Below, piece by piece: positions 46,306-54,206 of a stretch of 64,000 nucleotides of DNA. The notes beneath the pieces are model-generated. The model was given only the letters and a program-made list of their open reading frames with translations, was not told the origin of the DNA and made no database searches. Location of the stretch: assembly GCF_022347545.1 (NCBI RefSeq), contig NZ_JAKREW010000001.1:434001-498000 (forward strand), read 5' to 3'. A program made the translations under genes and the position numbers. This DNA is from Terribium retamae. Its GTDB lineage: Bacteria > Pseudomonadota > Alphaproteobacteria > Rhizobiales > Rhizobiaceae. How positions within the stretch are numbered: position 1 is the first letter of the stretch; every line of letters starts with the position of its first letter.

Positions 46306-47588
46306 GCAAGACGGTTTTCCAGCGCGCGCGCATCATCGACCCGTCGCGTGGCATGGATGAGATCGGCACGGTCATCGTCCATGGTAAGACGATCGTCGCC
46401 GCCGGTGCTGAAGCGCTCAATCAGGGCACTCCGGACGGCGCTACCGTCATCGACTGTACCGGAAAAGCGATCATCCCAGGTCTCGTCGATGCGCGCGTCT
46501 TCATCGGCGAGCCCGGCGGCGAGCACCGCGAAACCATCCACTCGGCAAGCCAGGCGGCTGCCGCCGGCGGCGTCACCTCGCTGGTGATGATGCCCGATAC
46601 CGATCCGACCATCGACACGGTAGCGCTGGTCGAATTCGTGCTGCGCACCGCCCGCGACACGGCAAGCGTCAACGTTTTCCCTGCCGCCGCAGTCACCAAG
46701 GGCCTGCACGGCCGTGAGATGACCGAATTCGGCCTGCTGCGCGAGGCCGGTGCCGTCGCTTTCACCGATGGCCGCCATACCATTGCCAATGCGCTGGTGA
46801 TGCGGCGTGCGCTCACTTACGCCCGGGACTTCGGCGCAGTCATCGCACATGAAACACAGGATGCCGACCTTGCTTCGGCTGGCGTCATGAATGAAGGGCT
46901 CTACGCCAGCTGGCTCGGCCTCTCCGGCATTCCGCGCGAAGCTGAGTTGATCCCGCTGGAACGTGATCTCGCCCTCGCCCGCCTGACCAGAGGCAACTAC
47001 CACGCCGCCAAGATCTCGACTGCGATGTCGGCCGCCGCGATTGCCCGCGCCAAGGCAGACGGCGCCCGTGTGACGGCCGGCGTGGCCATCCACAATCTGG
47101 CGCTCAACGAAAACGACGTCGGGCAATACCGCACCTTCTTCCGCCTCGCACCGCCGCTGCGCAACGAGGAGGACCGGTCGGCCATGATCGAAGCGCTGAA
47201 AGACGGCACGATCGACATCGCCGTTTCCTCGCACGATCCCCAGGACGTCGACACCAAGCGGCTGCCGTTCGCGGACGCCGCAGCAGGGGCTGTTGGGCTG
47301 GAAACGCTGCTTTCTGTCGCCCTGCGCCTTTATCACAACGAGGACATGTCGCTGCTGAGGCTGGTCGAAGTGCTCTCGACTGCCCCAGCCCGGCTGTTCG
47401 GCTTGCCGGGAGGCACGCTGAAGCCCGGCGCATCGGCGGATCTCGCCCTCGTCGACCTCGACGAACCCTGGATTGTCAGCGAGGCCGGCATCCGCTCGCG
47501 TTCAAAAAACACCTGCTTCGAAGGTGCACGGCTGCAGGGCAAGGTCTTGCAAACGTTGGTCGCGGGCCGCACAGTATTTACCAACTAA
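46302..47588 (+). CDS. pyrC: Dihydroorotase-like protein lacking metal ligands (PyrC'/PyrX type)
   Basis: 428-residue amidohydrolase-fold protein encoded directly after pyrB. Active class I dihydroorotases have H-x-H after the PGLVD strand; here the segment reads [15 protein letters not shown], with no His. The catalytic D of the usual TDHAPH is also gone (SSHDPQ), and the HH pair near TPHHL is HN (AIHNLAL). Thus the metal centre appears lost. In pseudomonads the inactive PyrC' is needed to assemble the ATCase dodecamer, and the same role is inferred here; an active dihydroorotase should be elsewhere in the genome. Overlaps pyrB by 4 bases; plsY follows after 31. Confidence 0.93.
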   Translation: MSKTVFQRARIIDPSRGMDEIGTVIVHGKTIVAAGAEALNQGTPDGATVIDCTGKAIIPGLVDARVFIGEPGGEHRETIHSASQAAAAGGVTSLVMMPDTDPTIDTVALVEFVLRTARDTASVNVFPAAAVTKGLHGREMTEFGLLREAGAVAFTDGRHTIANALVMRRALTYARDFGAVIAHETQDADLASAGVMNEGLYASWLGLSGIPREAELIPLERDLALARLTRGNYHAAKISTAMSAAAIARAKADGARVTAGVAIHNLALNENDVGQYRTFFRLAPPLRNEEDRSAMIEALKDGTIDIAVSSHDPQDVDTKRLPFADAAAGAVGLETLLSVALRLYHNEDMSLLRLVEVLSTAPARLFGLPGGTLKPGASADLALVDLDEPWIVSEAGIRSRSKNTCFEGARLQGKVLQTLVAGRTVFTN

Positions 47589-47619
47589 CGCTCGGCGGGC
47601 ACGCGGCAACGGGGGATCA

Positions 47620-48207
47620 ATGTCGCTGATTTCTATTCTTGCACCGATCGTCGGCTATTTGTGCGGTTCGATCCCCTTCGGGCTGCTTTTGACTCGTGCA
47701 GCCGGCCTTGGCGACGTGCGCAGCATCGGTTCCGGCAATATCGGCGCCACCAACGTACTGCGCACCGGTAACAAAGGCCTCGCTGCAGCCACACTGGTGC
47801 TTGATGCGCTGAAAGGCACCATTCCCGCACTGATCTTCGCGAGCTACGGCGCGGAAGCTGGCGCGATGGCTGGCGTTGGCGCCTTCATTGGGCACATTTT
47901 CCCGGTCTGGCTCGGTTTCAAGGGCGGCAAGGGCGTTGCGACCTACCTTGGTGTGCTCATCGGCCTGGCCTGGCAAGTGGCACTGATCTTTGCGGCCGTT
48001 TGGCTCGCCATGGCGGTGTTGTTCCGCTATTCCTCGCTGGCCGCGCTCGTAACCTGCGTCGTCGTGCCAATCGCGCTGTTCTTTCTCGGCCACGCGCAAT
48101 ACGCACTGGCATTTGCCCTGATGAGCGTGCTGATCTTCTATAAGCATCGCGCCAACATCGAACGGCTGAGAGCTGGCACAGAGGGCCGCATCGGGGCCAA
48201 AGGATGA
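47620..48207 (+). CDS. plsY: Glycerol-3-phosphate acyltransferase PlsY
   Basis: Inner-membrane enzyme that acylates glycerol-3-phosphate from acyl-phosphate, the first step in phospholipid synthesis. 195 residues with five or six helices. Motif 1 [14 protein letters not shown], then [16 protein letters not shown], and motif 3 [21 protein letters not shown]. The ATG at 47620, preceded by GGGGGATC, lies 31 bases after pyrC. Its stop overlaps the dprA ATG by four bases. Confidence 0.95.
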   Translation: MSLISILAPIVGYLCGSIPFGLLLTRAAGLGDVRSIGSGNIGATNVLRTGNKGLAAATLVLDALKGTIPALIFASYGAEAGAMAGVGAFIGHIFPVWLGFKGGKGVATYLGVLIGLAWQVALIFAAVWLAMAVLFRYSSLAALVTCVVVPIALFFLGHAQYALAFALMSVLIFYKHRANIERLRAGTEGRIGAKG

Positions 48208-49334
48208 GCAGGCCCGTTGTCGGGCTGCGCCTCAGCGACCGGCAACGGCTGAATTGGCTGCGCCTTATCCGCACACCGAATGTCGGGCCGGCCTCCTTCC
48301 GCGATCTCGTCAACCGTTTCGGCTCGGCCGAAGCAGCACTTGAAATCCTGCCTGAACTGACGCTTTCAGGTGGCGCCACCCGCATGGTCAGGATCCCGGC
48401 CGTCGCCGAGATCGAGGCGGAGATGCAGGCAGCAAGGCGCGCCGGCGCACGCTTCGTCTGCATCGGTGAACCAGACTATCCGCCTCTGCTCAAGCATATG
48501 GATAATCCGCCACCTGTCCTTGCCATGAAAGGCCCCGGCGCTGTCTTCGCTCTGCCGACCGTCGCCATCGTCGGAGCACGCAATGCCTCGATCGCCGGCA
48601 TCAAGATGGCGCGCATGCTGGCGGCAGAATTAGGCCGCGAAGGCTATGCAGTCGTATCCGGCCTCGCCCGGGGCATCGACACCGCGGCGCATCAGAGCAG
48701 TCTTCCCACCGGTACCATCGCCGTGTTGGCAGGCGGGCTCGACCAGGTCTATCCGCCTGAGAATGCCGGGCTGAGCGACGAGATTGCAGAACGCGGCGCT
48801 GTGATTTCCGAAATGCCGTTCGGCTGGCAGCCTCGCGCGCAGGATTTCCCGCGGCGTAACCGGCTGGTCGCGGGCCTGGCATACGGGCTTGTCGTGGTCG
48901 AAGCTGCAGAGCGTTCCGGATCGCTGATCAGCGCGCGGCTGGCCACGGAGATGGGCCGCCTGGTGTTTGCCGTCCCTGGTTCTCCGCTCGATCCGCGCGC
49001 CCGTGGCACGAATGGTCTTATTAAGGATGGCGCCACTCTCGTGACCGAAACCGCAGACATACTTAATGCACTGAAACCGTTGATCGGCACGCGCTTCAGA
49101 TCGAACACGTCCTTGGAAGAACCTTCGGATCTTTCGGCGACACCACCGCCTAGCGAAAATGAACGCGAACGCGTCATCGAATCTCTAGGGCAAGCTCCTG
49201 TAAATATTGATGAAATCATCCGACACACCGGCTTGCATCCGGCCCAGGTCGCGATGGTTCTGCTGGAGCTCGATCTTGCCGGCCGTCTTGAGCGCCATGC
49301 CGGCGGATTTGTTTCGTTGATCTTTAGCCATTGA
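48204..49334 (+). CDS. dprA: DNA processing protein DprA
   Basis: Loads RecA on incoming single-stranded DNA during transformation. 376 residues: N-terminal SAM-like region with [21 protein letters not shown], Rossmann-like DNA_processg_A domain with [60 protein letters not shown] and a C-terminal winged helix ([17 protein letters not shown]). Ends the pyrB-pyrC-plsY-dprA unit. In most rhizobia topA follows, but not here. With comEC at the left edge it hints at a DNA uptake route. Confidence 0.95.
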   Translation: MSRPVVGLRLSDRQRLNWLRLIRTPNVGPASFRDLVNRFGSAEAALEILPELTLSGGATRMVRIPAVAEIEAEMQAARRAGARFVCIGEPDYPPLLKHMDNPPPVLAMKGPGAVFALPTVAIVGARNASIAGIKMARMLAAELGREGYAVVSGLARGIDTAAHQSSLPTGTIAVLAGGLDQVYPPENAGLSDEIAERGAVISEMPFGWQPRAQDFPRRNRLVAGLAYGLVVVEAAERSGSLISARLATEMGRLVFAVPGSPLDPRARGTNGLIKDGATLVTETADILNALKPLIGTRFRSNTSLEEPSDLSATPPPSENERERVIESLGQAPVNIDEIIRHTGLHPAQVAMVLLELDLAGRLERHAGGFVSLIFSH

Positions 49335-49476
49335 TCAAGATTGCCTGGCCAATTTGCCGGCGAACTCGATCATTCGATAAAATTCTAATCTTATCCTACT
49401 GATTTTACTCATGTTTCGTTGAACAGAATCGCGCACCACTCTCGCCGTGCCAGGCGTGGGGAAAACGGAGGCGATT

Positions 49477-49704
49477 GTGAAGGAACGTTTTGAGTTAGTG
49501 CTGGACCCGACGGATCTCTGGACGATCTGGGACAACGAGACCGATCAGCCCGTGGTATTTGCCAATCAACTGCTTGCCGGATTGAGCAAAAGCGAAGCAG
49601 AGGCCGCATATCAGATCCTGCAGGAGATCGTTAAGAAGCGGGAGCGGGAAAAGAGCGCCACCCGCACGAACGAAAAAAAGAAACGTTCGAACGACGCAGC
49701 CTGA
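49477..49704 (+). CDS. Small uncharacterised protein
   Basis: 75 residues from GTG at 49477, five bases after GGAGG; an in-frame GTG at 49447 lacks such a site. No family recognised. The N-terminal half (ERFELVLDPTDLWTIWD) and DNETDQPVVFANQLLAGLSKSEAEAA look like a compact folded domain, followed by a helical, very basic tail (VKKREREKSATRTNEKKKR). The charged tail suggests contact with nucleic acid or a partner, but this is inference. A 142-base gap with no feature separates it from dprA. Confidence 0.65.
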   Translation: MKERFELVLDPTDLWTIWDNETDQPVVFANQLLAGLSKSEAEAAYQILQEIVKKREREKSATRTNEKKKRSNDAA

Positions 49705-49732
49705 CTTTCGTCGAGCACGAACTACGCGCGCC

Positions 49733-49774
49733 AAAATACATCGAAACCGGGCCTTCGGACCGGTTTCGATGTAT
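49733..49774 (-). terminator. Terminator-type hairpin with a 15-base perfect stem
   Basis: ATACATCGAAACCGG at 49736-49750 is the exact inverse complement of CCGGTTTCGATGTAT at 49760-49774, with a nine-base loop. On the minus strand it is followed by TTTT (49736-49733), 17 bases past the stop of the 71-codon gene. On the plus strand it lies downstream of the 75-codon gene but has no T-run there. Confidence 0.75.
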
Positions 49775-49791
49775 CCAGTCTCATTCTATCC

Positions 49792-50007
49792 TCAGCCCAA
49801 ACCAGTCCCCAGCGAGAAAAGCGGCTTCGCCTCCCAGCGCGGTGCAAGCAGAGCTCCGATGAGGGCAACGCCCTGGCTCAACAGGCGCTCAATTTCATCA
49901 ATCCGATCACACGCGAGGTCCGCCGTGGAGCGCTTCTCCGCGGCTAGGCTGTAGCCGTTGGCAGCAAGCCAACCTGCCAACCATCGCCGCTTCCCATAGC
50001 CAGCCAT
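49792..50007 (-). CDS. Small uncharacterised protein with strong signals
   Basis: 71 residues. No family recognised. The start is marked by AGAGGAGAGG three bases before ATG 50007, and a 15-base-stem terminator lies directly downstream, so it is almost certainly a real gene. Content: basic N terminus (GYGKRRWLAGWLAANGYS), a central acidic helix (RIDEIERLLSQGVALIGALL), and a hydrophobic end. It could be a small DNA- or RNA-associated protein, but there is no direct evidence. Divergent from the lipocalin gene with 63 bases between starts. Confidence 0.7.
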   Translation of the reverse strand: MAGYGKRRWLAGWLAANGYSLAAEKRSTADLACDRIDEIERLLSQGVALIGALLAPRWEAKPLFSLGTGLG

Positions 50008-50070
50008 CGACCTCTCCTCTGGAACTCGTGAAAACCGGCCGCGTTGAATGCGAGCACTGGAGAACAAGAT

Positions 50071-50583
50071 ATGGCCGTTGTGACGAGCGTTCCCCACCTG
50101 GATCTCAAGAAGTATCTTGGGCGGTGGTATGAAATATGCCGCCTGCCGCTGAAGTGGGAGGATGAAACCGCCACAGACATTACGGCTACATATTCGCTCA
50201 ATGAAGACGGCACCGTTCGCGTCGACAATCGCTGTTTTGACGAGGACGGCTCGCCTGCACAGGCTGTCGGCGAGGCGACGCCTGTCGCTGGAACCTCGAA
50301 TGCACAACTGAAGGTGACGTTCCTCCCGGAATTCGTCCGATGGTTGCCTTTTACAAAGGGCGACTATTGGGTTCTGAAGATCGACCCCGCATATCGTACG
50401 GCCTTGGTCGGCACTCCAGATCGCAAGTATCTTTGGGTCCTCGCCCGGCAGCCGAAAATTTCCGAAGAGACCAAAATGGAATATTTGGAGGAAGCCCGCC
50501 GCCAAGGCTTCGATCTGGAAAAACTGATCAGCCCACAGCATACGGGCCGAGAGGTGATCGATGCGATGGTCGCGGACGACTGA
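50071..50583 (+). CDS. Lipocalin family protein (Blc-like)
   Basis: 170-residue bacterial lipocalin. The G-x-W signature near the N terminus reads YLGRWYEICRLP, and the barrel closes with KYLWVLARQPKI. Blc in enterobacteria is an outer-membrane lipoprotein; here there is no lipobox or signal peptide, so it is probably cytoplasmic. The ligand is likely a lipid or other hydrophobic compound. ATG 50071 follows GGAGAACAAGAT; an in-frame start at 50044 is possible. Confidence 0.9.
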   Translation: MAVVTSVPHLDLKKYLGRWYEICRLPLKWEDETATDITATYSLNEDGTVRVDNRCFDEDGSPAQAVGEATPVAGTSNAQLKVTFLPEFVRWLPFTKGDYWVLKIDPAYRTALVGTPDRKYLWVLARQPKISEETKMEYLEEARRQGFDLEKLISPQHTGREVIDAMVADD

Positions 50584-50654
50584 TCAAGACGCCACGATGG
50601 CGTAGCGGGACGTGTTTTCGCTTTCAGGTGCGAAGCGTAAGCCATTGAAAAATA

Positions 50655-50731
50655 TGGCGATCCCGACAGGATTCGAACCTGTGACCATCGGCTTAGAAGG
50701 CCGGTGCTCTATCCAGCTGAGCTACGGGACC
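50655..50731 (-). tRNA. tRNA-Arg (TCT)
   Basis: Complete cloverleaf on the minus strand: acceptor GGTCCCG paired with CGGGATC (one G-U), D arm AGCTCAGCTGGATAGAGC, anticodon loop CTTCTAA giving TCT, and T arm AGGTTCGAATCCT. The CCA end is encoded in the gene. Confidence 0.95.
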
Positions 50732-50801
50732 GCTGGCTAACCCCACTGGGGGTAGCAAAGTCAAAGCGGGCTGTCGACGACGTATGCCGAACAATCAGCA
50801 A

Positions 50802-51107
50802 TCAATGCGTCCACGGGGTGCGGCGGTCATAGCGGAAATTGTCCGAGTAGGAAATCTGCCGGCGCTTGGTTTCCTTGGGCTCTTCAACTCGAAACGCAAG
50901 GCCCTGCTTCTCGGCATAGGCAATCGCTTCCTCGCGCGTCTCGAAGGAAAGCCGGATCTGGCTCTTCATGTCGCCTGAGGTGGTATAACCCATCAAAGGA
51001 TCGATCTTGCGCGGCTTTTCCGGGTCGAACTCCAGCACCCAGTTGCCAGTTCTGGCCTTGCCGGACTGCATAGCGGTCTTGGCTGGGCTGAAGATGCGTG
51101 CGGACAT
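50802..51107 (-). CDS. NADH dehydrogenase ubiquinone Fe-S protein 4-like (NDUFS4) protein
   Basis: 101-residue protein of the ETC_C1_NDUFS4 family, the alphaproteobacterial counterpart of the 18-kDa accessory subunit of complex I. Conserved run: ARIFSPAKTAMQSGKARTGNW, WVLEFDPE, DPLMGYTTSGDM, then RLSFETREEAIAYAEKQGL. ATG at 51107 has GAGG upstream. It lies alone between the two tRNA genes, not in the nuo operon, as in other rhizobia. Confidence 0.92.
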   Translation of the reverse strand: MSARIFSPAKTAMQSGKARTGNWVLEFDPEKPRKIDPLMGYTTSGDMKSQIRLSFETREEAIAYAEKQGLAFRVEEPKETKRRQISYSDNFRYDRRTPWTH

Positions 51108-51234
51108 GGAAACCTCGTTGCTCGGCATGACGCCGTTTTCTCCTCGGTGCTTACTGCGCAATGGAAATAACCGCAAGACCGATGGTTTTAGGGCTTGCTT
51201 TGCGGCGTGCGACCCACTAGGCAACACGCGGCCT

Positions 51235-51311
51235 CGGAGTGTAGCGCAGCCTGGTAGCGCACCTGATTTGGGATCAGGGGGTCGCAGGTTCGAATCCTGC
51301 CACTCCGACCA
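51235..51311 (+). tRNA. tRNA-Pro (TGG)
   Basis: Full tRNA on the plus strand: acceptor CGGAGTG with CACTCCG, D arm with GCGCAGCCTGGTAGCGC, anticodon loop TTTGGGA giving TGG, T arm GCAGGTTCGAATCCTGC, encoded CCA. It lies between the NDUFS4-like gene and the GRDP-like gene. No duplicated 3' end was seen nearby, so it gives no sign of an integrated element. Confidence 0.96.
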
Positions 51312-51358
51312 TCTTTCCTGCCTCTCCAGAAACCCATACGCCGGTCGGGCTTGACAGC

Positions 51359-51390
51359 TTGCCGGGGCAACGTGCCCCATCTGCTATAAT
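51359..51390 (+). promoter_or_regulatory. Candidate regulated promoter with long spacer and dyad
   Basis: A consensus -10 box TATAAT (51385-51390) lies 33 bases before the GRDP-like start. The nearest -35-like element TTGCCG (51359-51364) gives a 20-base spacer, and a perfect dyad GGGGC-aacgt-GCCCC (51364-51378) fills it. This resembles MerR-family promoter layout. A TTGACA at 51351 is too far (28 bases). No MerR gene is adjacent. Confidence 0.4.
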
Positions 51391-51422
51391 AGTCCTGTCG
51401 ATAAACACCGATGGGAGTGTTC

Positions 51423-52133
51423 ATGCGGAAGCCAAGCGATCCTGAACTCTGGAATCGCATACAGGCCTATGATCTCGATTACCCTTCTGTCAGCCTGCCC
51501 TTCTCGGCAAGGCTCGCCCAAGAAAACGGATGGACCTTAGAGTTTTCACGGCAGGCAATCGAGGAATATAAGAAATTCATCTATCTGATCTGCGTCTCGA
51601 ACGAGACACTCACACCCTCGCAAGAGGTCGACGAAGTCTGGCATCTGCACCTCGTCTACACGCGTGAATATTGGGACGATTTCTGCGCCGCGACACTCGG
51701 CAGGGAAATCCACCATACGCCGACAGAAGGCGGCGCTGCTGAGGACATCAGATTCCGATATGCATACCAGCGCACCAAGGAGCGCTACGCCGAGGAATTC
51801 AACACCGAACCGCCATCCGACATCTGGCCGACGCCAGAACTGCGCTTCAATGAAGCAACCCAGAATGGCAACGCATCCTCAACGATCCTGGGCATCGACA
51901 TCCCTCTCATACTCGCAGGGCTTCTTTTGCTGATTGCCCTGGCTCTGGTTGTAACCAGTGAAGGTGGCCAATCATCCGTCGCGATGGTTTTCTCCCTTGT
52001 CGCTGTTGCGATTATGGCGGTTGAATATTTGAGCCCCAGCAAAGGTCGCCGAAAGAAGTCCGACAGCAATAGCGGCTGTGGTGGTGGCGGCGGCTGCGGC
52101 AGCAGTTGTGGTGGAGGATGCGGGGGCGATTGA
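51423..52133 (+). CDS. GRDP-like membrane protein with Cys/Gly-rich tail
   Basis: 236 residues. The first 140 residues match the glycine-rich-domain-protein-like (GRDP) pattern, with RQAIEEYKKFIYLICVS and VDEVWHLHLVYTREYW. Two hydrophobic helices (DIPLILAGLLLLIALALVV and VAMVFSLVAVAIMAVEYL) are followed by a basic linker and a C-terminal tail of Gly and Cys (CGGGGGCGSSCGGGCGGD). The cytoplasmic or periplasmic side is not determined. The cluster of five Cys could bind metal or form disulfides. Function unknown. GGGAG precedes ATG 51423; ATG 51411 is in frame. Preceded by the promoter at 51359-51390. Confidence 0.75.
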   Translation: MRKPSDPELWNRIQAYDLDYPSVSLPFSARLAQENGWTLEFSRQAIEEYKKFIYLICVSNETLTPSQEVDEVWHLHLVYTREYWDDFCAATLGREIHHTPTEGGAAEDIRFRYAYQRTKERYAEEFNTEPPSDIWPTPELRFNEATQNGNASSTILGIDIPLILAGLLLLIALALVVTSEGGQSSVAMVFSLVAVAIMAVEYLSPSKGRRKKSDSNSGCGGGGGCGSSCGGGCGGD

Positions 52134-52201
52134 GGCCACCCGAACATGCGCTTCATAAGTTCTCACAGGTTTCCCAATCCCGCTTGAGCACCAATCGGCG
52201 G

Positions 52202-52246
52202 TTGACTCCATTTTTCCACCATGCAATTGGTTGGACCATTGATCCA
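52202..52246 (+). promoter_or_regulatory. Candidate promoter and operator of the GntR operon
   Basis: TTGACT at 52202-52207 is a possible -35 box with no good -10. Just downstream, TGGA-ccattga-TCCA (52232-52246) is an inverted repeat with the TGG/CCA arms seen in FadR-type operators, and it lies 12 bases before the regulator's ATG, a position suited to autoregulation. Confidence 0.3.
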
Positions 52247-52258
52247 TTTGGATATCAA

Positions 52259-52993
52259 ATGAGCCAGGTTCGCCTTCCTCCGATCCAGACAACGGCGCGC
52301 GACGATGCGGTGCTGGCAGCTCTGGCTGGTTTCGTTCAGCAGGAAGGGCTGAAGCCGGGCGACAAGCTACCTACGGAGCGCATCCTGGCCGAGCGGCTGA
52401 AGGTCAGTCGCAACACGGTCCGAGAAGCCTTGACGCGCTGGGAAGGACTTGGTCTCGTCGAGCGTCTGCAGGGCAGCGGCACTTTCCTGAAGGCAGCTGT
52501 TTCCCCGCATATGCTGCATATGCCGCTGACACTTGCTGGCGGCAACGATTTCGCCAGCCTCATGCAAACACTGGAAGTGCGCCGCGCCCTCGAGGCCGAG
52601 GCCGTCGCCCTGTGCGCCGTACGCACCGGCCCGCAAGAGCTCAGTTTCATCCAACGCAAGCTTGAGGTGATGGAGGAGGCATTCCACAGCCGTGCTGGCA
52701 TGTCATCGGAAGAAGATTGGGAATTCCATCAGGCGATCTACCGGGCGAGCGGAAACCCGCTGTTCGAGCAGTTGATCGCTGCCATGCATGAAATGTTCCA
52801 TCGCTTCTGGGAGCATCCGCTCGGCGTGCGCGACTTTGGCCACGCCTCGTTCCCCTACCATCGCACCATTTACGAGCGCATCGCAGCCCGCGACGCCGAG
52901 GGCGCACGCGCCGAAGCCCTGAAACTGATTGCCACCGTCGAAGCTGATTTGCGGCGCGGCGAAGCAGCACGCAACCAGGCACGACACGCATGA
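52259..52993 (+). CDS. GntR/FadR family transcriptional regulator
   Basis: 244 residues from the ATG at 52259 (GGATATC before it). N-terminal winged helix with LPTERILAERLKVSRNTVREALTRWEGLGLVERLQGSG, and a C-terminal FCD ligand-binding domain with metal-binding His spaced in FHQAIYRASGN and HRTIYERIAARD. FadR-type regulators respond to carboxylic acids or sugar acids. Its stop overlaps the PLP enzyme gene by ATGA. It probably controls the whole operon downstream. Confidence 0.93.
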   Translation: MSQVRLPPIQTTARDDAVLAALAGFVQQEGLKPGDKLPTERILAERLKVSRNTVREALTRWEGLGLVERLQGSGTFLKAAVSPHMLHMPLTLAGGNDFASLMQTLEVRRALEAEAVALCAVRTGPQELSFIQRKLEVMEEAFHSRAGMSSEEDWEFHQAIYRASGNPLFEQLIAAMHEMFHRFWEHPLGVRDFGHASFPYHRTIYERIAARDAEGARAEALKLIATVEADLRRGEAARNQARHA

Positions 52994-54177
52994 ACGACCA
53001 TCGCCCGTATCTCGATAGCGATCCCATTGCCGAGGCAGCCACGCTGCTCGCCCATGACGACCCGTTCGTCGGCGGCGCAGTGGTTCCTCCGATCTACCAG
53101 ACCTCGCTCTTCACCTTCGCCAGCTATGCGGAGATGGCCGACACTTTTGCCGGCAAACGCCGTCAGCCGATCTATTCGCGCGGCGACAACCCGACCGTCA
53201 TGGAGTTCGAAAAACGTGTGGCGGCGCTCGAAGGCGCCGAGGCGGCGCGCGGTTTCTCGTCCGGCATGGCAGCGATCAGCGCCACCGTGCTGGCCTTTGT
53301 CGGCGCGGGCGACCGTATCGTGGTGGTGCGCAACTGCTACGGCGACGCCTATCGCCTGTTTGAACGGCTGTTTCCACGCCTCCACATCACGGTCGACTAT
53401 GTCGACGGCTCTGACCCCGACGCTGTCGCTGCCGCGCTGCCGGGCGCTAAGCTGCTTTATCTCGAAAGCCCGACCTCGATGATGTTCGAGCTACAGGACC
53501 TGCCGCATCTGACCCGGCTGGCGAAAGAGCACGGCATCGTCACCACGATCGACAATTCCTGGGCAACCCCGATCTTCCAGAAGCCGATCGCTCATGGGGT
53601 CGATCTGGTGCTGCATTCGGCCTCCAAATATCTCGGCGGCCACAGTGACACCGTTGCCGGCGTGGTCGCCGGCTCGTCCGAAAACATCCGCCGCATCAAC
53701 GAACAGACCTACTCTTATCTCGGCGGAAAACTGTCACCTTTCGAGGCATGGCTGCTGCTGCGTGGCCTGCGCACGCTGCCTCTGCGCCTGCCCCACCACA
53801 TGAAAAGCGGACTCACCATTGCCGAGCGGCTGCAGGCGCATGGCATGGTCGAGCGGGTCAATCATCCCGTCTATTCGAACCACCCTGGCAAGACGACGCT
53901 TGCCGGCTATGCCGGGCTCTTCTCCTTCGAGGTAACCGAGGAGATCGACATCGCGGTTTTCACCGATGCGCTGAACTACTTCCGCATCGGCGTATCCTGG
54001 GGTGGTCATGAGAGCTTGGTCGTGCCGGCCAAGGCATCGTTGGAACAGACGCCAGGCGTGAATTCCATGGCGCGCTTTGGCGTCAGCCCAAGAACTATTC
54101 GGCTCAATGTCGGATTGGAGAATGTCGAGGACTTGTGGAACGACATTGCACAGGCCCTTGAAAAAGCAAGAAAATAA
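52990..54177 (+). CDS. Trans-sulfuration family PLP enzyme (cystathionine beta-lyase-like)
   Basis: 395 residues, fold type I PLP enzyme of the Cys/Met metabolism family. The PLP Lys is in HSASKYLGGHSD; other family blocks are PIYSRGDNPTVMEFEKRVAALEGAE, SSGMAAISATVLAF, and IDNSWATPIFQ. The family covers cystathionine beta- and gamma-lyase, methionine gamma-lyase and related C-S lyases, and the sequence alone does not decide. Overlaps the GntR gene by 4 bases and precedes the ABC genes by 29, so one operon. It may act on a sulfur-containing compound brought in by the transporter. Confidence 0.88.
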   Translation: MNDHRPYLDSDPIAEAATLLAHDDPFVGGAVVPPIYQTSLFTFASYAEMADTFAGKRRQPIYSRGDNPTVMEFEKRVAALEGAEAARGFSSGMAAISATVLAFVGAGDRIVVVRNCYGDAYRLFERLFPRLHITVDYVDGSDPDAVAAALPGAKLLYLESPTSMMFELQDLPHLTRLAKEHGIVTTIDNSWATPIFQKPIAHGVDLVLHSASKYLGGHSDTVAGVVAGSSENIRRINEQTYSYLGGKLSPFEAWLLLRGLRTLPLRLPHHMKSGLTIAERLQAHGMVERVNHPVYSNHPGKTTLAGYAGLFSFEVTEEIDIAVFTDALNYFRIGVSWGGHESLVVPAKASLEQTPGVNSMARFGVSPRTIRLNVGLENVEDLWNDIAQALEKARK

Positions 54178-54206
54178 ACCTGTCGAACGAAATGGGAGTG
54201 GAAGAC

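Noticed and set aside
51235-52258. Integrated element at tRNA-Pro
   Set aside because: No integrase and no duplicated tRNA 3' end within the window.
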